A stretch of DNA of 64,000 bases, taken from positions 992,001-1,056,000 of the forward strand of contig NZ_CP139965.1 of the NCBI RefSeq assembly GCF_034424375.1, written 5' to 3'. The notes beneath the pieces were generated by a model. It saw only the letters and a program-made list of their open reading frames with translations. It searched no databases and was not told the DNA's origin. This DNA is from Paraburkholderia kururiensis (GTDB lineage: Bacteria > Pseudomonadota > Gammaproteobacteria > Burkholderiales > Burkholderiaceae). This document shows positions 45,311 to 54,285 of the stretch, piece after piece (position 1 is the first letter of the stretch; every line of letters begins with the position of its first letter). The position numbers and the translations under genes were made by a program.

Positions 45311-46837
45311 ATGAACAAGGAATTCCATCTGCCGGCGCTGATGACCCCGGCAAACGACCATCCCACCGAGGCCTTCGAAGACGCCACCGAAGCAGTGGCC
45401 CGGCTCTCGGCCATCTACGAAGCCAACACGGCGTTCCTGCGCGACGCGTTCGCCCGCTACCGTCGCAACGAAACGTTCGAGCGTCGCGTGCGCGCCTGTT
45501 ATCCGTTCGTGCGCATTCGTACCGAGGTCAATACGCAGATCGACTCGCGTCGCTCGTACGGCTTCGTCGCGGGCCCCGGTGTGTTCGAAACCACGGTGAC
45601 GCGTCCCGACCTGTTCGGCAATTACTATCGCGAACAACTGCGCCTGCTCGCGAAGAACCATCACGTCGCGATCGAGGTCGGCGTGTCGCAGCATCCCATT
45701 CCGATTCACTTCGCCTTCGCCGAAGGCATTCACCTGGAAGGCGACCTGGATCGAGACCGTCTGCTCGCCATGCGCAACGTGTTCGACACGCCCGATCTCG
45801 CGCTGCTCGACGACCGCATCGTCAACGGCACCTACGAGCCTGCGCACGGCGAACCGCAGCCGCTCGCGCTCTTCACGGCGCCGCGCGTGGACTTCTCGCT
45901 GCATCGGCTCAAGCACTACACGGCCACGTCGCCCACGCACTTCCAGAACTACGTGCTCTACACGAATTACCAGTTTTATATCGACGAATTCGTGAAGCTG
46001 GGCCGCACGATGATGGCGCACACCGACGACCCGGAACTGCGCGAATACCGCTGCGAATACACGTCGTTCGTCGAACCCGGCGATGTGGTGACGTACAACG
46101 CGAACCTTGACGAACAGGCCGACGAAGGCGCGCCGCCGCCGCGGCAGCCGCAGATGCCGGCGTATCACCTGAAGCGCGCGGACGGCAGCGGCATCACGAT
46201 GGTCAACATCGGCGTGGGGCCGTCGAATGCGAAGACCATCACCGACCACATCGCCGTGCTGCGGCCGCACGCGTGGATCATGCTCGGCCACTGCGCGGGG
46301 CTGCGCAACACGCAGCGCCTTGGCGACTACGTGCTGGCGCACGGCTACGTGCGCGAAGACCACGTGCTCGACGACGATCTGCCGCTATGGGTACCGATTC
46401 CGGCGCTGGCCGAAGTGCAGGTGGCGCTCGAGCGCGCAGTGGCGCAGGTCACGCAACTCGACGGCGTGGAACTCAAGCGCGTGATGCGAACGGGCACTGT
46501 AGCGAGCGTGGATAACCGCAACTGGGAACTGCGCGATCATCGCGAGCCGGTGCAACGGCTTTCGCAGAGCCGCGCGATTGCGCTCGACATGGAAAGCGCG
46601 ACGATCGCGGCCAACGGTTTCCGTTTCCGCGTGCCCTACGGCACGCTGCTGTGCGTCTCGGACAAGCCGCTGCACGGCGAGCTGAAACTGCCGGGCATGG
46701 CGGACCAGTTCTATCGCGCGCAGGTCGACCAGCATCTGCAGATCGGCGTGAAGGCGATGGAACTGCTGCGCACGAACGGGCTGCATCGGTTGCATAGTCG
46801 CAAGCTGCGCAGCTTCGCCGAGGTGGCGTTTCAGTAA
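45311..46837 (+). CDS. amn: AMP nucleosidase
   Basis: A 508-residue enzyme that hydrolyses AMP to adenine and ribose 5-phosphate, which limits AMP pools. Seen: an N-terminal AMN-specific domain (RIRTEVNTQIDSRRSYGFVA, NYYREQLRLLAKNHHVAIEV, HFQNYVLYTNYQFYIDEFV) and a C-terminal nucleoside-phosphorylase fold (ITMVNIGVGPSNAKTITDHI, IMLGHCAGLRNTQRLGDYVL, IALDMESATIAANGFRFRVP) with the Asp and Glu of the active site. Length is close to the 484-residue E. coli enzyme. I chose ATG 45311 (MNKEFHLPAL), with GAGGCAA upstream, over ATG 45281. Confidence 0.94.
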   Translation: MNKEFHLPALMTPANDHPTEAFEDATEAVARLSAIYEANTAFLRDAFARYRRNETFERRVRACYPFVRIRTEVNTQIDSRRSYGFVAGPGVFETTVTRPDLFGNYYREQLRLLAKNHHVAIEVGVSQHPIPIHFAFAEGIHLEGDLDRDRLLAMRNVFDTPDLALLDDRIVNGTYEPAHGEPQPLALFTAPRVDFSLHRLKHYTATSPTHFQNYVLYTNYQFYIDEFVKLGRTMMAHTDDPELREYRCEYTSFVEPGDVVTYNANLDEQADEGAPPPRQPQMPAYHLKRADGSGITMVNIGVGPSNAKTITDHIAVLRPHAWIMLGHCAGLRNTQRLGDYVLAHGYVREDHVLDDDLPLWVPIPALAEVQVALERAVAQVTQLDGVELKRVMRTGTVASVDNRNWELRDHREPVQRLSQSRAIALDMESATIAANGFRFRVPYGTLLCVSDKPLHGELKLPGMADQFYRAQVDQHLQIGVKAMELLRTNGLHRLHSRKLRSFAEVAFQ

Positions 46838-46915
46838 TCCGCGCTGCTGAAGCCTTGGCCGTGGGCGACCCGCGGGAAAACCGTCCACGGCCACCTCGCT
46901 CCAGCGCCCATCGTC

Positions 46916-47446
46916 CTACATCTGCCCAATCCCCATCAGCCCGATCAGGCTGCCTGCGCCGAGCAGCCACAGCGGATGAATCTTCGTCTTGAACGCGAGA
47001 ACGGCGCATACGGCGGTAATGCCCCACGAGACCCACACCAGGTCCGACGCCTGTGCGATCAGCACTGCACTGGCTGTCACGAGCCCGGCTGTCACCGGCA
47101 CTAGCCCTTTCTGCGCGAAGCGCCGCCACGGGCGGTCCTTGAATCGTTCCCATGCGTGAAGCGCGACGATCGTCACGATTGACGACGGTCCGAATTTCGC
47201 CACCGAGCTCACGAGCATGCCCCACCACCCGGCCACGTGCCATCCCACCAGCGTGACCACCATCATGTTGGGCCCCGGCGCGGCCTGAGCCAGCGCGAAG
47301 AGGGCGCTGAATTCCGTTGCGGGCATCCAGTGATGCACCTCCACCACTTGCCGCTGCATTTCGGGAAGGATCGTGTTGCCGCCGCCGAACGCAAGCAGCG
47401 AGAGTTGGCTGAAGATGATGGCGAGTGAAACGAGCGTATCGGTCAT
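46916..47446 (-). CDS. Chromate transporter, second half
   Basis: A 176-residue membrane protein, one half of a two-gene CHR transporter (ChrA family, chromate efflux or sulfate-linked anion transport). Seen: the CHR motif LLAFGGGNTILPEMQRQVVE and AQAAPGPNMMVVTLVGW, with about five helices. Its ATG overlaps the TGA of the partner gene (47443-47446). Both halves are needed in known short-chain pairs. Confidence 0.9.
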   Translation of the reverse strand: MTDTLVSLAIIFSQLSLLAFGGGNTILPEMQRQVVEVHHWMPATEFSALFALAQAAPGPNMMVVTLVGWHVAGWWGMLVSSVAKFGPSSIVTIVALHAWERFKDRPWRRFAQKGLVPVTAGLVTASAVLIAQASDLVWVSWGITAVCAVLAFKTKIHPLWLLGAGSLIGLMGIGQM

Positions 47447-48090
47447 TGTGAGGTCCTCGCGGCGATGAAGATGCTGAGCGGTGTGAGCACGAGCATGGTG
47501 GGCAGCAACGGTATGCGCAGGATCGCGATCGCGATGAAGCCGAGCGCCGCGAGCGTTGCCGCGGTCGGGTCGTGGCGCAGCGGCAGCAGGATCTTGACCG
47601 CCATCGCGATGAGCAGGCCGGCGGCTGCCGCAGCGAGCCCGGCAAACAGATGTCGTACATGGGGATCGTTCTGTGTGCGCTCGTAAATCACGCCGAGCCC
47701 GATCACCACGAGCGAAGGGCCGGCGATCAGCCCGAGCAATCCGGCAAGCGCTCCGCGCAGGCCGCGAAAGCGCATGCCTAACGCAACCGAAAGGTTGATG
47801 ACGTTACCGCCCGGCAAGAACTGGCACAGGCCGAGCAGATCGGTGAACTCGGAGGCGCTGAGCCAGCGCCGCTGTTCGACGATAACCCGCCGCGCCAGCG
47901 GCAGCGCGCCGCCGAAGGAGGTGAACCCCAGGCTGAGGAAGCCGAGGAATATTTCGCGCACTGTGGGAACAAGTGTCGGCGGCGCCGTGGCGTCGTCGTC
48001 GGTAACGTGCGTGTGGGCCGGTCCGCGCGGCGGTGCGCCGGTTGCGTCGCCGCGGTCCGAAGGAGAAGAGCCGTCCATGACCAGTGCCAT
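47443..48090 (-). CDS. Chromate transporter, first half
   Basis: A 215-residue CHR family half with an extended N-terminus of about 40 residues. Seen: LSLGFTSFGGALPLARRVIV and the LCQFLPGGNVINLSVALGMR region, about five helices. It is the first gene of the pair and is divergent from a GcvA-like regulator across 86 bases, so the regulator may control it. The start is ATG 48090; a second in-frame ATG at 48078 is possible. Confidence 0.9.
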   Translation of the reverse strand: MALVMDGSSPSDRGDATGAPPRGPAHTHVTDDDATAPPTLVPTVREIFLGFLSLGFTSFGGALPLARRVIVEQRRWLSASEFTDLLGLCQFLPGGNVINLSVALGMRFRGLRGALAGLLGLIAGPSLVVIGLGVIYERTQNDPHVRHLFAGLAAAAAGLLIAMAVKILLPLRHDPTAATLAALGFIAIAILRIPLLPTMLVLTPLSIFIAARTSQ

Positions 48091-48154
48091 CTTGTAAGAA
48101 GACCCGAGGGTAGCGCCGATCGGTTGTCAGGCAAAACGATTTTTGTGCGGTCTG

Positions 48155-48175
48155 CTTGTGACTTAGAATCACAAG
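48155..48175. promoter_or_regulatory. Dyad immediately before the LysR-type regulator start
   Basis: CTTGTGA (48155-48161) and TCACAAG (48169-48175) are perfect 7-bp inverted arms with a 7-base spacer. The right arm ends one base before the ATG at 48177 and includes the ribosome site AAGG. It fits a LysR operator and would let the regulator block its own translation or transcription and control the divergent transporter. Confidence 0.6.
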
Positions 48176-48176
48176 G

Positions 48177-49070
48177 ATGATCCGTAACCTTCCCCCATTT
48201 CCTGCGCTACGCGCCTTTGAAGCGGCTGCAAGACACAACAGCTTCACGGCGGCCGCGGACGAACTCCATGTGACGCACGGTGCAATCAGCCGGCAGGTGG
48301 CGGCGTTCGAGGCGTGGGTCGGCGTGCAGGTGTTCCATCGCGTGGGCAAGCGCGTGCGGCTCACTGACGATGGCCGCCGGTACCTCGCGACAGTGCAGGC
48401 CGCCTTCGACAGCATCGCGCTCGCCACCAACCAGTTGCGCGACACCGCTGTCGTGAACGTGCTTCGCATAAACGCGGTGCCGACCTTCGCGATGAAGTGG
48501 CTGCTGCCGCGTCTGAACCAGTTTCAGCGCATGGTGCCGAACGTCGAACTGCGTCTGTCCACGTCGAATGCACCGGTCGAGACGCTCGATGCCTTCGACG
48601 TCGCCGTGCGGCGCGGCCCCGGGCATTGGCCGGACTGCGCGAGCGCGCACTTTCTCGATGAAATGGAAATTCCGATGTGCAGCCTGGCACTCGTCCAGCG
48701 ACTGCCGATCCGCACGCCGGACGATCTTGCGCGCCACGTGCTGCTGCATTCGGATACGCGGCCCGATGCGTGGCGCACGTGGCTCGCGGCCGCGGGTGTG
48801 AAAGTGAAGTGCCGCAAGAAGCAGTCGTTCGACCACTTCTATCTGGTGTTGCAGGCGGCCGTGGACGGATTGGGCGTCGCGCTCGGGCCGCTGCCGCTGG
48901 TGGCCGACGAACTGGCGTCGGGCCGCCTCGTGGCGCCGTTCGCGGGGCCGAGCATCGATGCACGCGGCTACTGGTGGGTGGCGCGGCGCGAAGTGGCGAA
49001 CGCGCCGCTCGTCGAACAGTTTTGCGGTTGGCTGGAGGCGCAGGCGAAAGGCGCTGCGCCCGCGGCCTGA
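48177..49070 (+). CDS. LysR family regulator, GcvA-like
   Basis: A 297-residue LysR-type regulator of the GcvA/TrpI branch: MIRNLPPFPALRAFEAAARHNSFTA, VTHGAISRQVAAFEAWVG, a helix-turn-helix in the first 60 residues, and a C-terminal effector domain. The target is probably the divergent chromate transporter pair. The stop is only 3 bases from the convergent LOG gene's stop. Confidence 0.9.
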   Translation: MIRNLPPFPALRAFEAAARHNSFTAAADELHVTHGAISRQVAAFEAWVGVQVFHRVGKRVRLTDDGRRYLATVQAAFDSIALATNQLRDTAVVNVLRINAVPTFAMKWLLPRLNQFQRMVPNVELRLSTSNAPVETLDAFDVAVRRGPGHWPDCASAHFLDEMEIPMCSLALVQRLPIRTPDDLARHVLLHSDTRPDAWRTWLAAAGVKVKCRKKQSFDHFYLVLQAAVDGLGVALGPLPLVADELASGRLVAPFAGPSIDARGYWWVARREVANAPLVEQFCGWLEAQAKGAAPAA

Positions 49071-49073
49071 CGC

Positions 49074-49820
49074 TTACAGATAGAACATGCGGTCGTCGTC
49101 GGACTTCGCGGCTGCCTGCGGTTCTGTCTCTTCGCGGTCTTCGTAGAACGACAGCACGGCTTCGAGTACCTGGTCCGGGTCGTCGATCACCTGCATGAGG
49201 TCCGTGTCGCCGGGGCTGATGAGTCCCATGGGCAGAAGCGAACTGCGGAACCATTCCAGCAGGCCGGTCCAGAATTCTCCGCCCACCAGAATGATGGGTA
49301 CGTGGCGCGACTTCTTCGTCTGGATCAGCGTAAGCACTTCGGCGAGTTCGTCGAGCGTGCCGAAGCCGCCCGGCATCACGATCACCGCGTCGGAGTTCTT
49401 CACGAACGTGACCTTGCGCGTGAAGAAATGACGGAAGCGCAGCGAGATGTCCTGCCACTGGTTGCCAGACTGCTCGTGCGGCAGCTCGATGTTGAGTCCT
49501 ACCGAAGGAGCCTTGCCCGCATGCGCGCCTTTGTTCGCGGCTTCCATGATGCCGGGACCGCCGCCGGAGATGACAGCGAAGCCTGCATCCGACAGTTTTC
49601 GCGCGATTTGCATCGCAAGCTGGTAGTACTTCGAGTCCGGTTTCAGGCGTGCCGAACCATAGATGCTGACAGCCGGGCGGATCTCCGAGAGGTACTCGGT
49701 CGCCTCAATAAACTCTGCCATAATCGTGAACATCTGCCACGACGCGCGGGCCTTCTTGGCCGTGGCGCGCTCTTGATCTGCGAGTGAACGCAGACTCGGA
49801 ATCACTTTTCTCTTGTCCAT
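49074..49820 (-). CDS. LOG family protein (TIGR00730)
   Basis: A 248-residue LOG/lysine-decarboxylase-like protein with the PGGxGTxxE motif (VIVMPGGFGTLDELAEVLTL) and SGGGPGIMEAANKGAHAGKA. LOG proteins hydrolyse nucleoside 5'-monophosphates such as cytokinin ribotides; the bacterial role is often unclear. The start ATG 49820 (MDKRKVIPSLRS) is separated from the polA ATG at 49822 by one base. Confidence 0.88.
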   Translation of the reverse strand: MDKRKVIPSLRSLADQERATAKKARASWQMFTIMAEFIEATEYLSEIRPAVSIYGSARLKPDSKYYQLAMQIARKLSDAGFAVISGGGPGIMEAANKGAHAGKAPSVGLNIELPHEQSGNQWQDISLRFRHFFTRKVTFVKNSDAVIVMPGGFGTLDELAEVLTLIQTKKSRHVPIILVGGEFWTGLLEWFRSSLLPMGLISPGDTDLMQVIDDPDQVLEAVLSFYEDREETEPQAAAKSDDDRMFYL

Positions 49821-49821
49821 A

Positions 49822-52563
49822 ATGCCTGAAGAACGAAATCTGGAAGGTAAGACCCTGCTATTGGTCGACGGTTCGAGTTATCTGTACCGGGCCTACCATG
49901 CGATGCCCGATTTGCGCGGTCCGGATGGTGAACCGACTGGCGCGCTCTACGGCATCATCAACATGCTGCGCCGTATGCGCAAGGAAGTTACGGCAGAGTA
50001 TAGCGCGTGCGTGTTCGACGCAAAGGGCAAGACCTTCCGCGACGAGTGGTACCCCGAGTACAAGGCTCATCGGCCGCCCATGCCCGAGCCGCTGGCGAGG
50101 CAGATCGAGCCCATTCATGTCGCCGTGCGCGCGCTTGGCTGGCCGCTGCTGATGATCGACGGCGTCGAGGCCGACGACGTGATCGGCACGCTCGCCCGCG
50201 AGGCCGAGCGCCACGGCATGAACGTGATCGTCTCCACCGGCGACAAAGACCTGGCGCAACTCGTGACGGATCATGTCACCCTCGTCAACACGATGACCAA
50301 CGAAACGCTCGATCGCGAAGGCGTGATCGCGCGCTTCGGCGTGCCGCCTGAGCGCATCGTCGACTATCTCTCGCTCGTGGGCGACACCGTGGACAACGTG
50401 CCCGGCGTCGAGAAATGCGGCCCGAAAACAGCGGTCAAATGGCTCTCGCAATACGGCACGCTTGACGACATCGTCGCACACGCGGACGAAATCAAAGGTG
50501 CGGTAGGCGAGAATCTGCGCCGCGCGCTGGACTTTCTGCCGATGGCGCGCAAGCTCGTCACCGTTGAGACCGCCTGCGATCTCAACGGGCACGTCGCGTC
50601 GTTCGAAGATACGCTCGTCACGCGGCCCGAAGCACGCGAAGAGCTGCGCGACCTCTTCATGCGGCACGGCTTCAAAACGTGGCTGCGCGAAGTGGAAATG
50701 GCCGCAGCCGTGGAAGAACCCGGCTCTGCCGACGAGCCGGCGCCGCTCGTGGACGGTGAGCGCAACTACGAAACCATCCTGACGTGGGAGCAATTCGACG
50801 CGTGGTTAGCGAAGATCGACGCCGCTGAAATCACGGCGTTCGACACGGAAACCACGTCGCTCGACGCCATGACGGCGAAGCTCGTGGGCATGTCGTTCTC
50901 GGTGGAGCCCGGTCATGCCGCGTATCTGCCGCTCGCGCATCGCGGGCCGGATGCGCCCGAGCAACTGCCGCTCGACGAAGTGCTCGCAAAGCTGAAGCCC
51001 TGGTTCGAGAGCGCCGACAAAAAGAAGCTCGGCCAGCATCTGAAATACGACGAGCAGGTGCTCGCGAGCTACGGCATCGAAATGAACGGTGTCGAGCACG
51101 ACACGCTGCTCGAGTCCTACGTGCTCGAATCGCACCGCACGCACGACATGGACAGCCTCGCGCTGCGCCATCTCGGCGTGAAGACCATCAAGTACGAAGA
51201 AGTGGCCGGCAAAGGTGCGCAGCAAATCGGCTTCGACGAGGTGCCGGTGGACAAGGCGTCCGAATACGCAGCCGAAGACGCCGACGTCACGCTGCAACTG
51301 CATCGCGCGCTGTATCCGCAGATCGAGCCAGAGGCGGGGCTCAACCACGTGTACCGCAACATCGAGATGCCGACGTCGCGCGTGCTGCGCAAGATGGAGC
51401 GCAACGGCGTGCTGATCGATGCGGAGAAACTGCGCGTGCAGAGCAACGAGATCGCAACGCGACTGATCGAACTCGAACGCGACGCGTACGAACTGGCGGG
51501 CGGCGAGTTCAACCTGGGTTCGCCCAAGCAGATCGGCCAGATTTTCTTCGAAAAGCTGCAATTGCCGGTGGTGAAAAAGACGCCGAGCGGCGCACCTTCC
51601 ACCGACGAAGAAGTGCTGCAAAAGCTGGCGGAAGACTATCCGTTGCCGAAGCTGCTGCTCGAGCATCGCGGCCTCTCCAAGCTGAAGTCCACCTACACAG
51701 ACAAGCTGCCGCGCATGGTGAATCCGCTCACCGGCCGCGTGCATACCAACTACGCGCAGGCCGTGGCCGTAACGGGACGCCTTGCTTCGAACGATCCGAA
51801 CCTGCAGAACATTCCCGTGCGCACCGCGGAAGGCCGCCGCATTCGCGAGGCGTTCATCGCGCCGCCGGGCCACAAGATCGTATCGGCCGACTACTCGCAG
51901 ATCGAGTTGCGCATCATGGCGCACATTTCCGGCGACGAGTCGCTGTTGCGCGCGTTTTCGCAAGGCGAAGACATTCACCGTGCCACCGCGGCCGAAGTGT
52001 TCGGCGTGACGCCGCTCGAAGTGAGTTCCGACCAGCGGCGCATTGCGAAGGTGATCAATTTCGGCCTGATCTACGGCATGAGTTCGTTTGGTCTTGCCTC
52101 GAATCTCGGCATTACGCGTGACGCCGCGAAGCTTTACATCGACCGCTATTTCGCCCGCTACCCGGGCGTCGCGCGCTACATGGACGAGACGCGTGCCTCC
52201 GCGAAGGCGCGCGGCTATGTCGAGACCGTGTTCGGCCGCCGGCTGTGGCTGCCCGAAATCAACGGCGGCAACGGTCCGCGCCGCCAGGCCGCCGAGCGCG
52301 CGGCCATCAATGCGCCTATGCAGGGTACGGCGGCAGACCTCATCAAGCTCTCGATGGTCGCCGTGCAGAAGTGGCTCGAAGATTCGCGCGTCGGCTCGAA
52401 GATGATCATGCAGGTGCACGACGAACTGATTCTCGAAGTGCCGGACGCCGAACTCGACCTCGTGCGTAAGCGCTTGCCGGAGCTGATGTGCTCGGTGGCG
52501 GCGCTCAAGGTGCCGCTCGTGGCCGAAGTGGGCGCGGGCGCCAACTGGGAAGAAGCGCACTGA
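49822..52563 (+). CDS. polA: DNA polymerase I
   Basis: A 913-residue repair and Okazaki-fragment polymerase. All three domains are present: 5'-nuclease (about 1-290, LLLVDGSSYLYRAYHAMPDL, EADDVIGTLA), 3'-5' exonuclease (about 320-500, ITAFDTETTSLDAMTAKLVG with the DxE metal site), and family A polymerase (about 530-910, GRLASNDPNLQNIPVRT, KIVSADYSQIELRIMAHISG, IAKVINFGLIYGMSSFGL, MIMQVHDELILEVP). The start ATG 49822 (MPEERNLEGKTLLLVDGSS); a TTG at 49813 is less likely. It is head to head with the LOG gene and ends in a bulged hairpin (52577-52609). Confidence 0.97.
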   Translation: MPEERNLEGKTLLLVDGSSYLYRAYHAMPDLRGPDGEPTGALYGIINMLRRMRKEVTAEYSACVFDAKGKTFRDEWYPEYKAHRPPMPEPLARQIEPIHVAVRALGWPLLMIDGVEADDVIGTLAREAERHGMNVIVSTGDKDLAQLVTDHVTLVNTMTNETLDREGVIARFGVPPERIVDYLSLVGDTVDNVPGVEKCGPKTAVKWLSQYGTLDDIVAHADEIKGAVGENLRRALDFLPMARKLVTVETACDLNGHVASFEDTLVTRPEAREELRDLFMRHGFKTWLREVEMAAAVEEPGSADEPAPLVDGERNYETILTWEQFDAWLAKIDAAEITAFDTETTSLDAMTAKLVGMSFSVEPGHAAYLPLAHRGPDAPEQLPLDEVLAKLKPWFESADKKKLGQHLKYDEQVLASYGIEMNGVEHDTLLESYVLESHRTHDMDSLALRHLGVKTIKYEEVAGKGAQQIGFDEVPVDKASEYAAEDADVTLQLHRALYPQIEPEAGLNHVYRNIEMPTSRVLRKMERNGVLIDAEKLRVQSNEIATRLIELERDAYELAGGEFNLGSPKQIGQIFFEKLQLPVVKKTPSGAPSTDEEVLQKLAEDYPLPKLLLEHRGLSKLKSTYTDKLPRMVNPLTGRVHTNYAQAVAVTGRLASNDPNLQNIPVRTAEGRRIREAFIAPPGHKIVSADYSQIELRIMAHISGDESLLRAFSQGEDIHRATAAEVFGVTPLEVSSDQRRIAKVINFGLIYGMSSFGLASNLGITRDAAKLYIDRYFARYPGVARYMDETRASAKARGYVETVFGRRLWLPEINGGNGPRRQAAERAAINAPMQGTAADLIKLSMVAVQKWLEDSRVGSKMIMQVHDELILEVPDAELDLVRKRLPELMCSVAALKVPLVAEVGAGANWEEAH

Positions 52564-52576
52564 TTCCGCTGCCGAC

Positions 52577-52609
52577 GCGCGCCGACGCTGCAAGCCGGGC
52601 GTCGCGCGC
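52577..52609 (+). terminator. Bulged GC hairpin after polA
   Basis: GCGCGC (52577-52582) plus GACGC (52584-52588) pair with GCGTC (52599-52603) plus GCGCGC (52604-52609), leaving one bulged C and a 10-base loop. Six T's follow only about a dozen bases later, so it is a weak or Rho-assisted terminator. Confidence 0.5.
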
Positions 52610-52733
52610 ACGTCACACATCTTTTTTCAGGACTTGTTGCAATGCACGAGCGTCACTGACAATCGTCGAGGTGGCCGCGCGCCTCTCGCGCAGCCACCGT
52701 ACCCTGAACGCCGTCAATAACCTGGAGAGTCGA

Positions 52734-54092
52734 ATGCATCGGTTCATCGTCGTGGGTGGGGGAGCGGGAGGACTGGAGCTGGCGACGCGGCTTGGCGATC
52801 GCTACGGCGCGACGAAGAAGAACCGGGGCGAGCCACGTGCGCACGTGATACTCGTGGACCGTTATCCCACGCACATCTGGAAGCCGCTGCTGCACGAAGT
52901 GGCAGCGGGCAGCATGGACCCGTTCACGCAGGAACTTGCCTACGCGGCGCAGGCGCGCTGGCACGGCTTCGAGTTTCAGCAGGGCGAGCTGTGTGGGCTC
53001 GATCGCACGGCAAAGCGCATCACGCTCTCCGCAGTGAAGGACGAGGACGGCGGCGAGTTGCTGCCGAGGCGAGAGCTGGAATACGACACGCTTGTCATCG
53101 CCATCGGCAGTACGACGCATTTCTTTGGGGTGCAAGGCGCGCAGGAGTACTCGATCGCGCTCGACACGGTTCCGCAGGCCGAACGCTTCCGCAAGCGTTT
53201 GATCGCGGCGTGCATGCGCGCCGAGCATCAGGTTCACGAGCCGGTGGAGAGCAACCCCGCGGACGGCGGCGCACCGTCGGACGAGCCGCGGGTGCAGGTG
53301 GCCATCGTCGGGGGCGGCGCGACGGGCGTGGAGCTTTCCGCCGAACTGCGCAACACGGCGCAGGTGCTCTCGGCCTACGGTCTGCACAAGCTGGACCCGC
53401 GCCATGACGTAGGTATCGTGCTGATCGAGTCCGGGCCGCGCATTTTGCCGGCGTTGCAGGAACGCGTGTCGTCGGCCACGGCCGAGCTGCTGGTGGAGCT
53501 GGGCGTGAAGGTGATGGTGGGCGAGCGCGTGACGGAAGTGGCGCAGGGGCTCGTGCGTACCGCGAGCGGCAAGACCATTCGTGCGGATCTCACCGTGTGG
53601 GCCGCCGGCATCACGGCGCCGCCTGTGCTCGCGCAACTCGATGGTCTGCCGGTCAACCGGTTGGGCCAGATCCAGGTGCGTCGCACGCTGCAGACCGAAA
53701 TCGACGACAACGTCTTCGCGATGGGCGATTGCGCCGCGTGCCCGTGGCCCGGCAACGAACGCAATGTCCCGCCGCGCGCGCAGGCCGCGCATCAGCAGGC
53801 GAGCTTTCTGCTGCGCGCGCTCGGCAACCGGCTGGAAGGCCGGCCGCTGCCGGAATTCACCTATCGCGACTTCGGCTCGCTCGTCTCGCTTGGTCACTTC
53901 AGTGCGGTCGGCAATCTGATGGGCGGCGTCATCGGCGGCAACATGCTGATCGAAGGGCTCTTCGCGCGCTTCATGTACATGTCGCTGTATCGGCTGCATA
54001 TCGCGGCGCTGCATGGCTATGCGCGGATGGTGCTCGACACCTTCGCACACTGGCTGCACCGCACCACGCTGCCGCGCGTGAAGCTCCACTGA
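52734..54092 (+). CDS. ndh: NADH dehydrogenase type II
   Basis: A 452-residue single-subunit flavoprotein of the NDH-2 family. It passes electrons from NADH to quinone without pumping protons. Seen: FAD site RFIVVGGGAGGLELATRLGD, NADH site VQVAIVGGGATGVELSAELR, the second FAD contact NVFAMGDCAACPWPG, and a C-terminal part with LMGGVIGGNMLIEGLF and amphipathic helices for membrane binding. GGAG lies at the right distance before ATG 52734; the open frame begins earlier without support. It is separated from polA by a hairpin. Confidence 0.9.
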   Translation: MHRFIVVGGGAGGLELATRLGDRYGATKKNRGEPRAHVILVDRYPTHIWKPLLHEVAAGSMDPFTQELAYAAQARWHGFEFQQGELCGLDRTAKRITLSAVKDEDGGELLPRRELEYDTLVIAIGSTTHFFGVQGAQEYSIALDTVPQAERFRKRLIAACMRAEHQVHEPVESNPADGGAPSDEPRVQVAIVGGGATGVELSAELRNTAQVLSAYGLHKLDPRHDVGIVLIESGPRILPALQERVSSATAELLVELGVKVMVGERVTEVAQGLVRTASGKTIRADLTVWAAGITAPPVLAQLDGLPVNRLGQIQVRRTLQTEIDDNVFAMGDCAACPWPGNERNVPPRAQAAHQQASFLLRALGNRLEGRPLPEFTYRDFGSLVSLGHFSAVGNLMGGVIGGNMLIEGLFARFMYMSLYRLHIAALHGYARMVLDTFAHWLHRTTLPRVKLH

Positions 54093-54124
54093 GCGGTTTT
54101 CTGCAGACGTAAGGGTTGGGCGCC

Positions 54125-54130
54125 TACAAT
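54125..54130 (+). promoter_or_regulatory. -10 box before the dienelactone hydrolase gene
   Basis: TACAAT, 156 bases before the ATG at 54286. The -35 region is weak. A further gene between the two is not seen. Confidence 0.3.
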
Positions 54131-54285
54131 GCGCCAGCGTGCGCGGCTGAGGTCGAGAGCCGCCACGTTCGCCATCTCTGTCCGTCCGTGCTTGCTTGCT
54201 GCGTGAAATAGCGGGCTCTTCGTGTCACGTGCCCCGTGTCGCCAGCGCTTTCTTCGCCAGCGGACGGCTCACCAAGGAGCGCCGC

